Below, piece by piece: positions 25,099-34,755 of a stretch of DNA of 43,553 nucleotides. The position numbers and the translations under genes are program-made. Numbering within the stretch: position 1 is the first letter of the stretch; every line of letters starts with the position of its first letter. A model generated the notes under the pieces. That model had not been told where the DNA came from, searched no databases, and was given only the letters and a program-made list of their open reading frames with translations. Origin of the DNA: an uncultured Eubacteriales bacterium (lineage in GTDB: Bacteria; Bacillota; Clostridia; Peptostreptococcales; Anaerovoracaceae); NCBI GenBank assembly GCA_949289445.1, contig CASEOD010000150.1:1-43553 (forward strand), read 5' to 3'.

Positions 25099-26064
25099 CT
25101 ACAGCTTCGCTACGATGCAGCACCATCCGCCGTCTTCTCTGATCTCTAAAATTCCAAATCCTCGGGAACGGAGATACTCTGCCACCTGCACTTCCTTTTC
25201 CACCAGAATCCCGGAAGAAATGAAAATCCCGTCCCTGCTCATATGTCCGGCCACATCGTCTGCCAGCATCATGACCAGATCCGCCATCAGATTGGCAACC
25301 ACAATATCCGCCTTGTAATCAATTCCCTTTGTCAGATCTCCCATCTGCGCCCGGGCAGTCTTCTGTACTCCGTTTAAAGCGATATTCTCAGAGGCCACCT
25401 CTACTGCCACAGGATCGATGTCAATGCCCAGCACATCCTCGGCACAAAGAAGCGCCGCTGCAATGGATAAAATCCCGCTGCCGCATCCCACATCCAGCAC
25501 CTTGTCACTCTGCTTCTGATACTTTTCCAGCATCTTCACACACAGCGACGTTGTCTCATGAGTACCTGTTCCGAAAGCCATGCCCGGATCGATCTCTATG
25601 ACCAGATCCCCGTCCTTCTTTTCATATTCCTCCCAGGTCGGCTTGACCACGATGGAATCAGAAATCCTCGTCGGCTTAAAATACTCCTTCCATCTGTCTT
25701 TCCACTCCGCATCATCTTTCAGACTGAGACAGACACGCAGACTTCCGAAATCAGCCGCCCGGCCGAACTCTCCTGCTTCCGCCCGTTCTTTCAGTTCCTT
25801 CATGGCAGGCTCAATTTCTTCTGCAAGCCTGCGGTTTTCTTCCGTATCCTCCAGATAGACGGTCACTCTGGGACAGTCTTTCATTTTCTCTGCAATACTG
25901 TCGTCCAGATAGTCCCAGTCATAAGTCTGTTTTTTATCCATCAGATCCTCGATGTCACGGGGATCCTCCACTACGGTATCGGTAATCCCAAGGCTCATCA
26001 GGGTTCCCACCACGGCCTCGATTCCGGTCTCTGAAGTTTCTATGTTAATTTCAAAGTACTTCAA
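25099..26064 (-). CDS. prmA: Ribosomal protein L11 methyltransferase PrmA
   Basis: 321 residues from the TTG at 26064, chosen because AGGAGG lies 7 bases upstream and the protein then begins MKYFEINIET as in the family; the frame is open to 26133 but that extension has no support. PrmA trimethylates L11. Seen: N-terminal substrate domain, then the Rossmann fold with DPGMAFGTGTHETTS, VLDVGCGSGILSIAA (SAM binding) and VVANLMADLV. It is the first gene of the prmA-membrane protein-rsmE-transglutaminase unit and follows the terminator of the sugar symporter gene. Confidence 0.93.
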   Translation of the reverse strand: MKYFEINIETSETGIEAVVGTLMSLGITDTVVEDPRDIEDLMDKKQTYDWDYLDDSIAEKMKDCPRVTVYLEDTEENRRLAEEIEPAMKELKERAEAGEFGRAADFGSLRVCLSLKDDAEWKDRWKEYFKPTRISDSIVVKPTWEEYEKKDGDLVIEIDPGMAFGTGTHETTSLCVKMLEKYQKQSDKVLDVGCGSGILSIAAALLCAEDVLGIDIDPVAVEVASENIALNGVQKTARAQMGDLTKGIDYKADIVVANLMADLVMMLADDVAGHMSRDGIFISSGILVEKEVQVAEYLRSRGFGILEIREDGGWCCIVAKL

Positions 26065-26131
26065 TGCACTACCTCCTGAATTTTCCTTTCTATATATTCT
26101 ATCACAAAGCCCTGCCGGCGGTAAAGCATAC

Positions 26132-26172
26132 AAAAAAATCTGTCCCTGTATTTTTCACAGACGGACAGATTT
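26132..26172 (-). terminator. Intrinsic terminator after the sugar symporter gene
   Basis: On the minus strand a 10-bp stem (26172-26163 with 26145-26136), with an inner CTGT/ACAG hairpin, is followed by TTTTG. It lies 20 bases after the symporter stop. Confidence 0.85.
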
Positions 26173-26191
26173 CCACAATTGCTCTCAGTTC

Positions 26192-27619
26192 TCAGAAGAT
26201 ATCACGGTAGTCTGCCAGATTGACAGTTTCTCCACGACGGCGTTTTTCCACTCCGGCAACGATCCTGCCGTAGGTTTTCTTATTGATGGGATAACGGCTC
26301 AGAATCAGCGCCACCAGCACCATGCACAGACCCGGGATCAGACAGTAACAGTTACCGATCCAGTTCAGTGCTCCGACAGTCTGCGCCGTTCCCGCATCAG
26401 AAAACCCTGCCCACTGCAGAATAAGTCCCAGAAGCTGCACCCCTGCAGCCGCCGAAAGGGACTCGGACAGGGCCTGCAGGGAAATGACCTCTCCGGAACG
26501 CTGTTTTCCCGAATACAGTTCTTCCGCCTCGCAGACATCATAGATCATAGCCGGCATCAGCTGCCAGTAGCAGGTATTTCCCACCGAGAACACAGCACTG
26601 ACAGCACAGGCAGAGAAAACGGAATTCACACCCCAAAAACGACACAGTATGAGTACAGCCCCGCTGAAAGCAAGACCCGACACCGCAGCGGTTTTCTTAT
26701 CTGTCTTGACTGCCAGTTTTCCCACAAACGGGGTCATGGCTATGCCAAACACTGTCATAAACAGAGTGATGGCTGAAATTTTTTCTGAAGGCAGCGCCAT
26801 GTTATAGGTGTAATAATAGACCATATCGGACAGAAAAACTGTGTTGGCAATCAGATAAATCAGACTGGCTCCAATCAGATATCTGATTGGACGGAGTCTG
26901 ATGATGGAACCGTAAGAACCAAACATCTTCCTGATATTGGCAAAAGTGAGAATTTTAGGCCGGGCAGGATCTTTTACGAAGTCCGGCACATCGCTTTCTC
27001 TGATGGTCAGCGAGCATATCAGCAGAGCAGCGCAGCTTGCCGTACCCACTGCCAGCCCCACCGCCGACCAGGAAGTATCCCGGCTGAAGCCGATCCCCAT
27101 CAGCGCAGCCACTAAAAAGGTGGGCATCACCGTACCCAATCCCTTTCCAATCTGATTGAACACATAAGAATAGGATCGAAGTACGGTTCTTTCATGGTAG
27201 TCCTCTGTCAGCTCTGAACCCCAGGTCATGTAAGGTACAAAGAACAGTGCAAAACACCACCAGAACAGAATGGTCACGGCCCCGTAATACAGCACCTTCA
27301 TGGTGTAAGGCATTTCAATATGAGTAAACAGCAGAGTTGTCACGATGGCCGACGGAACCGCCGCTGCCATGAGAAAGGGTTTTCGCTTTCCGAACCGTGT
27401 TTCAATATTGTCCGACAGAAATCCGCTGATCGGACCGCATACAGCCTCCCAGATGCATCCGAGAGCCAGGATCAGACCCGCTGCAGCAGGCCTGATCCCC
27501 ACAACTGTGGTCAGAAAAAACAGCAGGAAGGTTTCAATCAGGGTAAAAAGGCCGTTATCCGCAAGGCCCCCGATTCCGTAAGACAGTTTTGTCCGAAAAC
27601 GCAGTTTCATATCTTTCAC
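26192..27619 (-). CDS. GPH-family (MelB-like) sugar:cation symporter
   Basis: 475 residues with about 12 hydrophobic segments. Matches the glycoside-pentoside-hexuronide:cation symporters: N-terminal KLSYGIGGLADNGLFTLIE, the loop DNIETRFGKRKPFLM between helices 2 and 3, and PYMTWGSELTEDYHERTVLRS. The substrate is not readable; there are no sugar-metabolism genes next to it, unlike most family members. It has a promoter overlapping a dyad (27685-27702) that could be an operator, and its own terminator, so it is a single-gene unit inserted in the dnaJ-prmA interval. Confidence 0.85.
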   Translation of the reverse strand: MKDMKLRFRTKLSYGIGGLADNGLFTLIETFLLFFLTTVVGIRPAAAGLILALGCIWEAVCGPISGFLSDNIETRFGKRKPFLMAAAVPSAIVTTLLFTHIEMPYTMKVLYYGAVTILFWWCFALFFVPYMTWGSELTEDYHERTVLRSYSYVFNQIGKGLGTVMPTFLVAALMGIGFSRDTSWSAVGLAVGTASCAALLICSLTIRESDVPDFVKDPARPKILTFANIRKMFGSYGSIIRLRPIRYLIGASLIYLIANTVFLSDMVYYYTYNMALPSEKISAITLFMTVFGIAMTPFVGKLAVKTDKKTAAVSGLAFSGAVLILCRFWGVNSVFSACAVSAVFSVGNTCYWQLMPAMIYDVCEAEELYSGKQRSGEVISLQALSESLSAAAGVQLLGLILQWAGFSDAGTAQTVGALNWIGNCYCLIPGLCMVLVALILSRYPINKKTYGRIVAGVEKRRRGETVNLADYRDIF

Positions 27620-27675
27620 CTCTCCGCCGTATCAAAATATCATTCACAGATAAATTTTCTCTTCTCCCACGTTAT

Positions 27676-27706
27676 ATCATAAACCCCGGTATTATACCAG
27701 GGTCAA
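27676..27706 (-). promoter_or_regulatory. Promoter with overlapping dyad (candidate operator) of the sugar symporter
   Basis: On the minus strand TTGACC (27706-27701) and TATGAT (27681-27676) with a long 19-base spacer; between them lies GGTATAATACC, an exact dyad flanked by CCC and GGG (27685-27702). The TATAAT in the dyad centre could be a second -10 box with TTTCAA at 27719-27714. A repressor bound here would block either promoter. Confidence 0.4.
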
Positions 27707-27744
27707 GAGAATTTTGAAAAAACATAAAATATTTGCGCTGTAAA

Positions 27745-27786
27745 CGGGGCAGCTCTGCCGCCTTCCGACTGCAGCCTGCCGCCCCG
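27745..27786 (-). terminator. Weak hairpin after the ATP-grasp/LRR gene
   Basis: A 9-bp stem with one G-U pair (27786-27778 with 27753-27745) and a long loop, followed on the minus strand by TTTACAG. It lies 17 bases after the stop. The poor U-tract makes it only a possible terminator. Confidence 0.3.
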
Positions 27787-27802
27787 CACGATTTCGTTCT
27801 GT

Positions 27803-29560
27803 TCAGCCGTTGTTCTGATCTTTGCATCCCTTGAAACAGTTAATCCCCTGGAACCTGCATTTTTCTCTGATCGGCTCCGCCTCCAGTGATTCACAGTTGA
27901 GAAAGCCTCTTGCCAGAACTGTAATCTCTTTACTCTGAAAATCCGCCTTTTCAAGACGGCTGCAGCCCTGAAAGGCTCTGTCTTCGATTCTGGCAAGACC
28001 GGTTCCGGCCGAGAATTCAAGCAGAGATTTGCAACCGGAAAAAGCTCTGCAGCCGAGTGCTTTCACCTCATCGCCCACAATTACCTTTTCCAGAGAAGCA
28101 CAGTTCTGAAATGCTCTCGCCATAATATGGGTTACTCCTTTCAGAGGACTGACAGATTTCAGTGATCTGCAGTTATTGAAAGCTGACTCGCCAACCACCT
28201 CAAGGGAGTCCGGCAGTTCTGCCTTCAGCAGACTGCTGCAGCCGGAAAAAGCCAGATATCCGATCTCGGAAACCGATTTTCCGACAGATACATACTCAAC
28301 TTCCTCCTGATGAGAAAAAGCTTTCCCTGCGATTTTTGTCACAGGCTTTCCGTGCACGGATTCCCCGATTATTATTTCCCTTGACGGTTCCGCAAGTCCG
28401 GCGGCTTCTGCATGGTCTATGTATTCATGGTACAAAACACCATTCTGCTCCACTTCTCTGTAGGCGTGAGAAAAAAACTCATCCAGAACTTCTCCGGTTC
28501 GTTCTCCGTAAAGAGGTCCGTTGTTGTACTGATGGAGCTGAGTGTCTCCCTTCATGTTCCATTCAATGAAAATCGGATTTTCATTTTCGTCAATGGAGAA
28601 GTCCCAGGAGATGAGACGAAGCTGAGGAAAATGAAGATGCTGTGTTTTGATGGTATCTATGAGTCTGTCAAAACCCGGAATCTGAACACCTTCCGGGTTA
28701 AACCCTGTCTCCGGATGGGTCTCGTAGGTATTTGCCCATTTATCGTGGAAAGGACCTTTCATCTTTCCGTCAAGCGTGATTCCGCAATTGATCCCCCCTC
28801 GGTTTCCACCGTCCACAAAGACACCGCTTCTGCCTGCTCTCAGAACGATGGAGATAATTTCACACCGGTCACCGGAAAGCATGGACAGCACTCTTATGGT
28901 ATTGACAGATTTTTCGTGGATAGATGCCAGCAGGGGATGCTGTCTGATAATCGCCTGCACCTCTATATCAGGCCGCCAGGTTTCCAGCAGACGACGCACT
29001 TCGTTTCTGGTCACAGCCCTTCCCAGCGGCCGAACTCCGGAGCCCCTGCTGGTTCCCATGGCCGGTTTCATAACGGCAATCTTATCCCCGTCCGTCTCTT
29101 TCTTCTGTTCCATGATAATATCCACCGCCTCTTTTACGGTGATCGGATTATAGCTGCTGTCCCGAAAAGCGCCTGCAATCTTATGAACCAGAGTTTTTGG
29201 CGTATTCAGTTCCCTCAGAATCAGTTCTGTAAAATTCTTGTCCTTGAAAGCCTCCACATAATCCTGATCCATAAAATATCTGCTCATATGATATTTCTGC
29301 AGATCTTCTGGGATGTACCGCTCGTCAAATTTTCCCGTCACATTCATATAGAACCGGTGCACCCTGGGATCGACTTTGTAGATAAACTCGTAAGGTTTCC
29401 AGAATCTTTCAAGTCTGTCCATCTGTTCCTGCGTCAAATCGACAAAGTCCTCTCTTTCTGCCTGATCATAATAGGACATTACTCTGATGCAGTTTTTCCG
29501 GAGTTTTTCATCGTATTCCAAATCGATTGCCGTGTTCAGTCTTCCTTTTATTCTGTACAT
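27803..29560 (-). CDS. Sugar-transfer-associated ATP-grasp protein fused to BspA-type leucine-rich repeats
   Basis: 585 residues; ATG preceded by AAAGGAGG. Residues 1-375 match the ATP-grasp family linked to surface sugar transfer: KPAMGTSRGSGVRPLGR (165-181, nucleotide loop), SVNTIRVLSM (218-227), GNRGGINCG (252-260), and WDF with FIEWNMKGDTQLHQYN (319-346), which contains the metal and ATP ligands. Residues 393-585 are BspA-like LRRs (repeated AFxxCxSLxxVxxxxxV). There is no signal peptide or membrane segment, so the LRRs are probably cytoplasmic, although BspA repeats are usually surface-exposed. The gene stands alone between dnaJ and the symporter. ATP-dependent ligation is inferred; the acceptor is unknown. 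Confidence 0.8.
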   Translation of the reverse strand: MYRIKGRLNTAIDLEYDEKLRKNCIRVMSYYDQAEREDFVDLTQEQMDRLERFWKPYEFIYKVDPRVHRFYMNVTGKFDERYIPEDLQKYHMSRYFMDQDYVEAFKDKNFTELILRELNTPKTLVHKIAGAFRDSSYNPITVKEAVDIIMEQKKETDGDKIAVMKPAMGTSRGSGVRPLGRAVTRNEVRRLLETWRPDIEVQAIIRQHPLLASIHEKSVNTIRVLSMLSGDRCEIISIVLRAGRSGVFVDGGNRGGINCGITLDGKMKGPFHDKWANTYETHPETGFNPEGVQIPGFDRLIDTIKTQHLHFPQLRLISWDFSIDENENPIFIEWNMKGDTQLHQYNNGPLYGERTGEVLDEFFSHAYREVEQNGVLYHEYIDHAEAAGLAEPSREIIIGESVHGKPVTKIAGKAFSHQEEVEYVSVGKSVSEIGYLAFSGCSSLLKAELPDSLEVVGESAFNNCRSLKSVSPLKGVTHIMARAFQNCASLEKVIVGDEVKALGCRAFSGCKSLLEFSAGTGLARIEDRAFQGCSRLEKADFQSKEITVLARGFLNCESLEAEPIREKCRFQGINCFKGCKDQNNG

Positions 29561-29664
29561 TCATATTCCTCCTTTACCAGCGGGCGCGCCTTATTCTCTC
29601 ATGCAAAACTTATTTCTCCTGTCAGTATGAAACTATTTTATCAGAAAACAATGAAAATGCCATG

Positions 29665-29705
29665 AAAAAAAGCGAAATTCTTCTACTCTTCCGAATTTCG
29701 CTTTT
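29665..29705 (-). terminator. Intrinsic terminator after dnaJ
   Basis: A perfect 13-bp stem (29705-29693 with 29680-29668), 12-nt loop, and TTTTTTT across the end of the stem (29671-29665) on the minus strand, 25 bases after the dnaJ stop. Confidence 0.9.
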
Positions 29706-29729
29706 CTGACTGTCTTTTTCACGGCAACG

Positions 29730-30863
29730 TTATTTAAACAGTTCTTTTACCTTTTCTGCAAAGCCGGATTTTTTCTGATAGCACTTGCTGTCCATTGCCT
29801 TATCCATTTCCTCAATGGCCTTTTTCTGCTTAGGACTCAGTTTTGAAGGAACCTCCAGAATCACCTTGACATACAGATCTCCCATACGTCCCGTTCTCAC
29901 ATTCCTGACACCCTTTCCTTTCAGACGGAATACTGTATTAGGCTGAGTTCCTGCAGGAACCTTATACGAAACCTTGCCGTCCAGAGTCGGCACTGTAATT
30001 TCATCTCCAAGAGCCGCCTGACCGAAGGTGATCGGAATGTCTAAGTACAAATTGTCACGATCCCGCTTGAACAGCTTGTGAGGTCTTACTGTAATCACCA
30101 CATAAAAGTCTCCGTTAGGGCCTCCGTTCTGACCGGGTTCTCCCTGACCTCTGATCGGAATTACGCTGTCATTGTCCACACCTGCCGGAATGTCCACGCT
30201 GATTTTGATAGTCTTGCGAACCTTTCCCGTGCCTCCGCAGTCGTGGCAGGGAGTTTCGATAATCGTTCCCTTTCCGCCGCACTCAGGACAAGGTCCGCTG
30301 CTCTGGAACTGACCGAAAGGTGTCCTCTGCACTGTATGCACCTGACCGGTACCTCCGCAGTTTGGACAGGTTTTCTTCTCCGTTCCCGGCGCATTGCCCT
30401 CGCCTCCGCAGGTGGTACACTTCACATATTTTGTGATACTGATGTTCTTTTTGCATCCGAAAGCGGCTTCTTCAAAATCGATGGTAATGGCTTTCTGCAG
30501 ATCTCTGCCCTTCATCGGAGCATTTCTTCTGGCTGCGCCGCCGCCACCGAACATATTGCCGAAAATATCAAAGATATCGTCAAACCCGCCGCCGAAGCCG
30601 CCAAAGCCTGCGCCGCCGCCAAAGCCTGCATTGGGATCTACCCCCGCATGGCCGAAACGGTCATACTTGCTTTTCTTCTCAGGATCTGACAGAACGCTGT
30701 ATGCCTCGTTTACCTCTTTAAAATGTTCTTCGGCTTTCTTATCTCCCGGATTCTTGTCCGGGTGGTATTTCATCGCCATCTTCCGGAAGGCCTTCTTGAT
30801 CTCGTCCTCACTGGCTCCCTTTTTCAATCCAAGGACCTCATAATAATCTCTCTTTTCTGCCAT
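29730..30863 (-). CDS. dnaJ: Chaperone DnaJ (Hsp40)
   Basis: 377 residues, full length. Co-chaperone that delivers clients to DnaK and stimulates its ATPase. Seen: J domain with HPD (YHPDKNPGD), a Gly/Phe-rich stretch (about 75-110), four CxxCxGxG zinc repeats ([32 protein letters not shown]) and the C-terminal client-binding domain. It is separated from dnaK by about 200 bases with three hairpins, so its expression may be set separately from dnaK. Confidence 0.98.
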   Translation of the reverse strand: MAEKRDYYEVLGLKKGASEDEIKKAFRKMAMKYHPDKNPGDKKAEEHFKEVNEAYSVLSDPEKKSKYDRFGHAGVDPNAGFGGGAGFGGFGGGFDDIFDIFGNMFGGGGAARRNAPMKGRDLQKAITIDFEEAAFGCKKNISITKYVKCTTCGGEGNAPGTEKKTCPNCGGTGQVHTVQRTPFGQFQSSGPCPECGGKGTIIETPCHDCGGTGKVRKTIKISVDIPAGVDNDSVIPIRGQGEPGQNGGPNGDFYVVITVRPHKLFKRDRDNLYLDIPITFGQAALGDEITVPTLDGKVSYKVPAGTQPNTVFRLKGKGVRNVRTGRMGDLYVKVILEVPSKLSPKQKKAIEEMDKAMDSKCYQKKSGFAEKVKELFK

Positions 30864-30920
30864 ATTCTCATACCTTCCATAAAAAATTCCAACTTAATCT
30901 TAACTTCATATAACGCACTA

Positions 30921-31044
30921 AAATTTGCCCGCGGCAGGATGCACCTGCCATGAGCAAATTTAATTTCAGCAGGGCGATAAGGCGTAAACCTTATCGCCGA
31001 AATAATTCTGTGGCAAGGTGCCAGGGAAGCGAGCTTCCGCCACA
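30921..31044. repeat. Three tandem hairpins between dnaK and dnaJ
   Basis: Three imperfect palindromes fill the dnaK-dnaJ gap. One: TGTGGC/GCCACA (31009-31014, 31039-31044) around GGAAGC/GCTTCC. Two: a perfect 10-bp stem (30973-30982 with 30989-30998) with an outer ATTTC/GAAAT. Three: AAATTTGC/GCAAATTT (30921-30928, 30954-30961) around GGCAGG/CCTGCC. None ends in a strong U-tract. They may form an interspersed repeat element or an mRNA processing and stability region. No copy was noticed elsewhere in the window. Confidence 0.7.
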
Positions 31045-31066
31045 ATTTCTTAATACTGCAGCGACT

Positions 31067-32965
31067 TTATTTGTTATCGTCATCGACAACTTCATAGTCC
31101 GCATCAACTACATTGTCTCCCGAAGGGCCTGCATTTGCATCTGCCGCGCCTGCGTTCGGGTTAAAACCTGCGGCTCCCATATTAGGATCGAAGCCTGCAC
31201 CTGCACCGCCTGCAGCCTGCTGTGCAGCCTGTGCCTGTTCATACAGCTTAGTGGAAATAGCATGGAATTTCTCTGTTAAAGCTTCTGTCTTAGCCTTGAT
31301 ATCATCAGGATTATTTGCTTCCAGAGCTTTCTTCAGATCATTCATGGCATCTTCCGCAGCCTTCTTTTCATCCTCGGAAATCTTTCCGTCCAGCTCTTTC
31401 AGAGCTTTTTCTGTTTCGTAAACCAGGTTTTCAGCCTTGTTTCTCTCTTCGATCTCAGCCTTTCTCTTCTTGTCCTCTTCAGCATACTGTTCTGCTTCTT
31501 TTACCTTCTGATTGATTTCTTCTTCAGACAGGTTGGTGGAAGAAGTGATGGTGATGTTCTGCATCTTTCCTGTGCCCAGATCCTTCGCGCTTACGTTTAC
31601 GATACCGTTAGCGTCTATATCGAAGGTTACCTCAATCTGCGGAATTCCGCGAGGAGCCGGAGCAATACCTGTCAGCTGGAATCTTCCCAGTGTGATATTG
31701 CCTGCAGCCATCTCTCTTTCACCCTGCATTACATGAATGTCTACAGCAGTCTGGTTGTCGGCTGCAGTGGAGAAGATCTGGCTCTTCTTTGTAGGAATTG
31801 TGGTATTTCTTTCAATCAGTTTGGTAGCCACACCGCCCAGAGTCTCGATGGACAGGGACAGCGGAGTAACATCCAGCAGCAGTACGTCATGCACTTCACC
31901 GGTCAGTACGCCTGCCTGAATAGCGGCGCCGATAGCCACACATTCGTCCGGGTTGATGCCCTTGAACGGTTCTTTACCGGTTACTCTCTTTACAGCTTCC
32001 TGTACAGCCGGGATTCTGGTGGAGCCGCCTACCAGAATAACCTTTGCCAAATCGCTGTTGGTTACACCGGCATCAGCCATTGCCTTTTTCATCGGCTCAA
32101 TGGATTTATTTACAAGGTCAGCAGTCAGCTGATCAAATTTTGCACGAGTCAGATCCATGTTCAGGTGGAGCGGTCCGTCTGCAGTTACCGTGATAAACGG
32201 CAGATTGATGTTGGTGGTCTGTGCGCTGGACAGCTCTTTCTTTGCCTTTTCTGCGGCTTCTTTTAATCTCTGCAGGGCCATCTTGTCGGATCTCAGGTCA
32301 ACACCATGCTCTTTTGCAAAACTGTCAGCCAGGAAATTCATGATGGCATTGTCAAAGTCATCGCCGCCCAGATGTGTATCGCCGTTTGTAGCCAGTACCT
32401 CAAATACGCCGTCACCCAGTTCCAGAATGGACACATCGAAAGTACCGCCGCCCAGGTCATATACCAGAATCTTATGAGAGCCTTCCTCTTTGTCAAGTCC
32501 GTATGCCAAAGATGCGGCAGTCGGTTCGTTGATAATTCTCTTTACTTCAAGACCTGCAATTTTGCCGGCGTCTTTGGTTGCCTGCTTCTGCGCGTCTGAG
32601 AAGTATGCCGGAACTGTGATTACAGCTTCTGTCACTTTTTCGCCCAGATAGCTTTCGGCATCTGCTTTCAGCTTGCTCAGGATCATCGCTGAAATATCCT
32701 GCGGTGTGTATTTCTTTCCGTCGATTTCCACGGAATAGTTCTCACCCATATGTCTCTTGATGGATGCGATGGTTCTGTCAGGATTTGTTACCGCCTGTCT
32801 CTTTGCGGTTTCACCCACAAGTCTTTCTCCGTTCTTTGCAAAACCCACAACGGAAGGTGTGGTTCTGTTACCTTCTGCGTTGGCGATTACCACAGGATCT
32901 CCGCCCTCCAGTACGGACACGCAGCTGTTAGTTGTACCTAAGTCTATACCAATTACTTTTGCCAT
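31067..32965 (-). CDS. dnaK: Chaperone DnaK (Hsp70)
   Basis: 632 residues, full length; AAAAGGAGG precedes the ATG. ATP-dependent folding chaperone. Seen: [12 protein letters not shown] (phosphate 1), [12 protein letters not shown] (phosphate 2), [13 protein letters not shown] (adenosine), the linker [11 protein letters not shown], the peptide-binding domain and helical lid, and a Gly/Ala/Asn-rich tail ending in [12 protein letters not shown], typical of Gram-positive DnaK. Third gene of the CIRCE-controlled operon after hrcA and grpE. Confidence 0.99.
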   Translation of the reverse strand: MAKVIGIDLGTTNSCVSVLEGGDPVVIANAEGNRTTPSVVGFAKNGERLVGETAKRQAVTNPDRTIASIKRHMGENYSVEIDGKKYTPQDISAMILSKLKADAESYLGEKVTEAVITVPAYFSDAQKQATKDAGKIAGLEVKRIINEPTAASLAYGLDKEEGSHKILVYDLGGGTFDVSILELGDGVFEVLATNGDTHLGGDDFDNAIMNFLADSFAKEHGVDLRSDKMALQRLKEAAEKAKKELSSAQTTNINLPFITVTADGPLHLNMDLTRAKFDQLTADLVNKSIEPMKKAMADAGVTNSDLAKVILVGGSTRIPAVQEAVKRVTGKEPFKGINPDECVAIGAAIQAGVLTGEVHDVLLLDVTPLSLSIETLGGVATKLIERNTTIPTKKSQIFSTAADNQTAVDIHVMQGEREMAAGNITLGRFQLTGIAPAPRGIPQIEVTFDIDANGIVNVSAKDLGTGKMQNITITSSTNLSEEEINQKVKEAEQYAEEDKKRKAEIEERNKAENLVYETEKALKELDGKISEDEKKAAEDAMNDLKKALEANNPDDIKAKTEALTEKFHAISTKLYEQAQAAQQAAGGAGAGFDPNMGAAGFNPNAGAADANAGPSGDNVVDADYEVVDDDNK

Positions 32966-33038
32966 TTTTAATTCCTCCTTTTGGATTATCTCAATTCTTA
33001 TTTTACAGATTCAGTTTGCAGGCCATCAGCTCAGCCGG

Positions 33039-33647
33039 TCAGTTATTCACTTTTACCATAGATGCTCTGATAACCTTTTTATTAAGTAAATACCCCTTCT
33101 GCAGTACTTCGGTAACCTTGCCGCTTTCGTAGTCGGCATTGTCTTCTGTCATAACCGCATTGTGATAATTGGGATCAAAATCTTCACCCAGCGCTTTGAT
33201 TTCCTCCAGACCCGCTTTTTCCAGCACATCTGTCATCTGCTTGAAAATCATTCTCATACCTTCGGCGAATCCTTCATCTGCAGCCTCATGCTGCAGAGCT
33301 CTCTCAAAATTGTCCATCACGGCAAGCAGTTCGGACACAAGCTTTTCGTTGGCATAGGCGTAAATATCGCCTTTTTCCTTCTCCACTCTTTTCTTGTAGT
33401 TCTGGAAATCCGCCATCAGTCTCATGTACTTCGTATTGAGAGCCTCATCTTCTTCTGAAGATTTGTCTTCCGAGGTTTTCTCACTTTCGTCCCCGGCATC
33501 GGATTTCTGTTCTTCCGCAGATTCAGTTTCTTCTTCCGGCAGGGTATTTTCTGCTTCTTCCGTTTCTTCTGGTTCGGCAGCCTTCTGCTGCTCCTTCACT
33601 TCTTCGCTGTTCACTTTGTTTTCCTCTTTATTCACTTTCTTCACCAC
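33039..33647 (-). CDS. grpE: Nucleotide exchange factor GrpE
   Basis: 202 residues. Releases ADP from DnaK. The first 65 residues are highly acidic and low complexity (many Glu/Ser), followed by the long helix (MRLMADFQNYKKRVEKEK) and the C-terminal beta domain (DPNYHNAVM region, VLQKGYLLNKKVIRASMVKV). The start codon is GTG and lies 20 bases inside the end of hrcA, implying coupling; a second GTG follows immediately and one lies four codons in, so the exact start is uncertain by a few residues. Confidence 0.95.
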   Translation of the reverse strand: MVKKVNKEENKVNSEEVKEQQKAAEPEETEEAENTLPEEETESAEEQKSDAGDESEKTSEDKSSEEDEALNTKYMRLMADFQNYKKRVEKEKGDIYAYANEKLVSELLAVMDNFERALQHEAADEGFAEGMRMIFKQMTDVLEKAGLEEIKALGEDFDPNYHNAVMTEDNADYESGKVTEVLQKGYLLNKKVIRASMVKVNN

Positions 33648-34674
33648 CGCTTTCTAATCTAAAGGTGTTGCTTAGATTGTCTGTCAGATATTCAATCAGA
33701 GACGTGATCTCGCCATACTTCATACGGGTCGGTCCGATAACACCGATTTTCCCCACCAGTTTTCCGTCTACATGATAGGTTGCCGTGATCAGGGAACAAT
33801 CATTCATCAAATCGTCAGCATTTTCATCTCCGATAGTGACGATGATGCCATCTTCACGTTCCATCAGCTTTCTGGCAAAGTCCTCTTTCTTATCCAGCAG
33901 GGACAGAAAACTTCTGGCCTTCTCCAGATCGTTATACTCAGGAATATCGAAAATATTGGTAAGACCGTCCATGTACAGGTTCACATTGAGCATCTCCTCC
34001 AGAGTCTTCATAAAGTTAGGCATGATGTTCTCCGCCAGTCTGCTCATGGCTGTAATATCAGTCTCAAAATGTTCAATAATATGATTCCTTAAAACGTCCG
34101 TGATCTTCTTGCCGTTGTAGCTATAGGTCATATTCTTTGCCAGAATCTGAAGCCCTTCTTCCGTATACGGCACTCTCAGCTTCAGAGCGGTATTGGAAAC
34201 CTTGCCGCTTTCGGAAACGATCATCAGTACCACCGTTCTTTCATCCACAGGCAGCAGATTGATGAACTTGAGCGTATCCTCATTCTGGCTCGGGGTCATT
34301 GCAAAAGACGTCAGATTGGTAATTTCTGATAAAATCTTTGCCGCATGTCGGATCGTCTGATCAAATTCGTTGACGTCGGCTCTCAGTTTCTCTGCTATAA
34401 TTTTTTTCTCTGCCCGCGTCAGCTCATGCCTTTCCATCAGATTGTTTACATATAATCTGTACGCTTTGTCGGAAGGTACCCTGCCAGCGGAAGTATGCGG
34501 GTGAGTCAGATAACCCATCTCTTCCAGGTCGCTCATCTCATTTCTGATGGTAGCGGGGCTGATACCCAAATCAAATCTCTTAGAAAGGGTTCTTGAACCG
34601 ACAGGCTCTGCAGACCTGATATAATCACTGATAATGGCCTGCAATATCTTCAGTTTTCTTTCTGTCAATTCCAT
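33628..34674 (-). CDS. hrcA: Heat-inducible transcription repressor HrcA
   Basis: 348 residues from the ATG at 34674 (MELTERKLKILQAII), with AAGGAG 7 bases upstream; an ATG at 34695 would fall inside CIRCE. HrcA binds CIRCE and represses the class I heat-shock genes. Seen: N-terminal winged helix (SRTLSKRFDLGISPATIRNE region), then the GAF-like domain. A perfect CIRCE element (34689-34715) lies directly upstream, so it is self-regulated and controls grpE, dnaK and possibly dnaJ. Confidence 0.96.
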   Translation of the reverse strand: MELTERKLKILQAIISDYIRSAEPVGSRTLSKRFDLGISPATIRNEMSDLEEMGYLTHPHTSAGRVPSDKAYRLYVNNLMERHELTRAEKKIIAEKLRADVNEFDQTIRHAAKILSEITNLTSFAMTPSQNEDTLKFINLLPVDERTVVLMIVSESGKVSNTALKLRVPYTEEGLQILAKNMTYSYNGKKITDVLRNHIIEHFETDITAMSRLAENIMPNFMKTLEEMLNVNLYMDGLTNIFDIPEYNDLEKARSFLSLLDKKEDFARKLMEREDGIIVTIGDENADDLMNDCSLITATYHVDGKLVGKIGVIGPTRMKYGEITSLIEYLTDNLSNTFRLESGGEESE

Positions 34675-34688
34675 AATCTTTCTCCTTA

Positions 34689-34715
34689 TTAGCACTCACC
34701 CCTTTAGAGTGCTAA
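34689..34715. promoter_or_regulatory. CIRCE operator (HrcA binding site)
   Basis: TTAGCACTC, 9-base spacer, GAGTGCTAA: an exact match to the CIRCE consensus, placed between the hrcA promoter and start codon. Confidence 0.98.
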
Positions 34716-34726
34716 TCACTATATAT

Positions 34727-34755
34727 AAGATACTCCTAATCCGGCTTAATGTCAA
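34727..34755 (-). promoter_or_regulatory. Promoter of hrcA-grpE-dnaK-dnaJ
   Basis: On the minus strand TTGACA (34755-34750), 17 bases, TATCTT (34732-34727), just upstream of CIRCE. No second CIRCE is seen before dnaK or dnaJ. Confidence 0.75.

Noticed and set aside
27703-28020. 105-codon minus-strand frame over the 3' end of the ATP-grasp/LRR gene
   Set aside because: Out-of-frame shadow of LRR coding sequence; no motif and no ribosome binding site.
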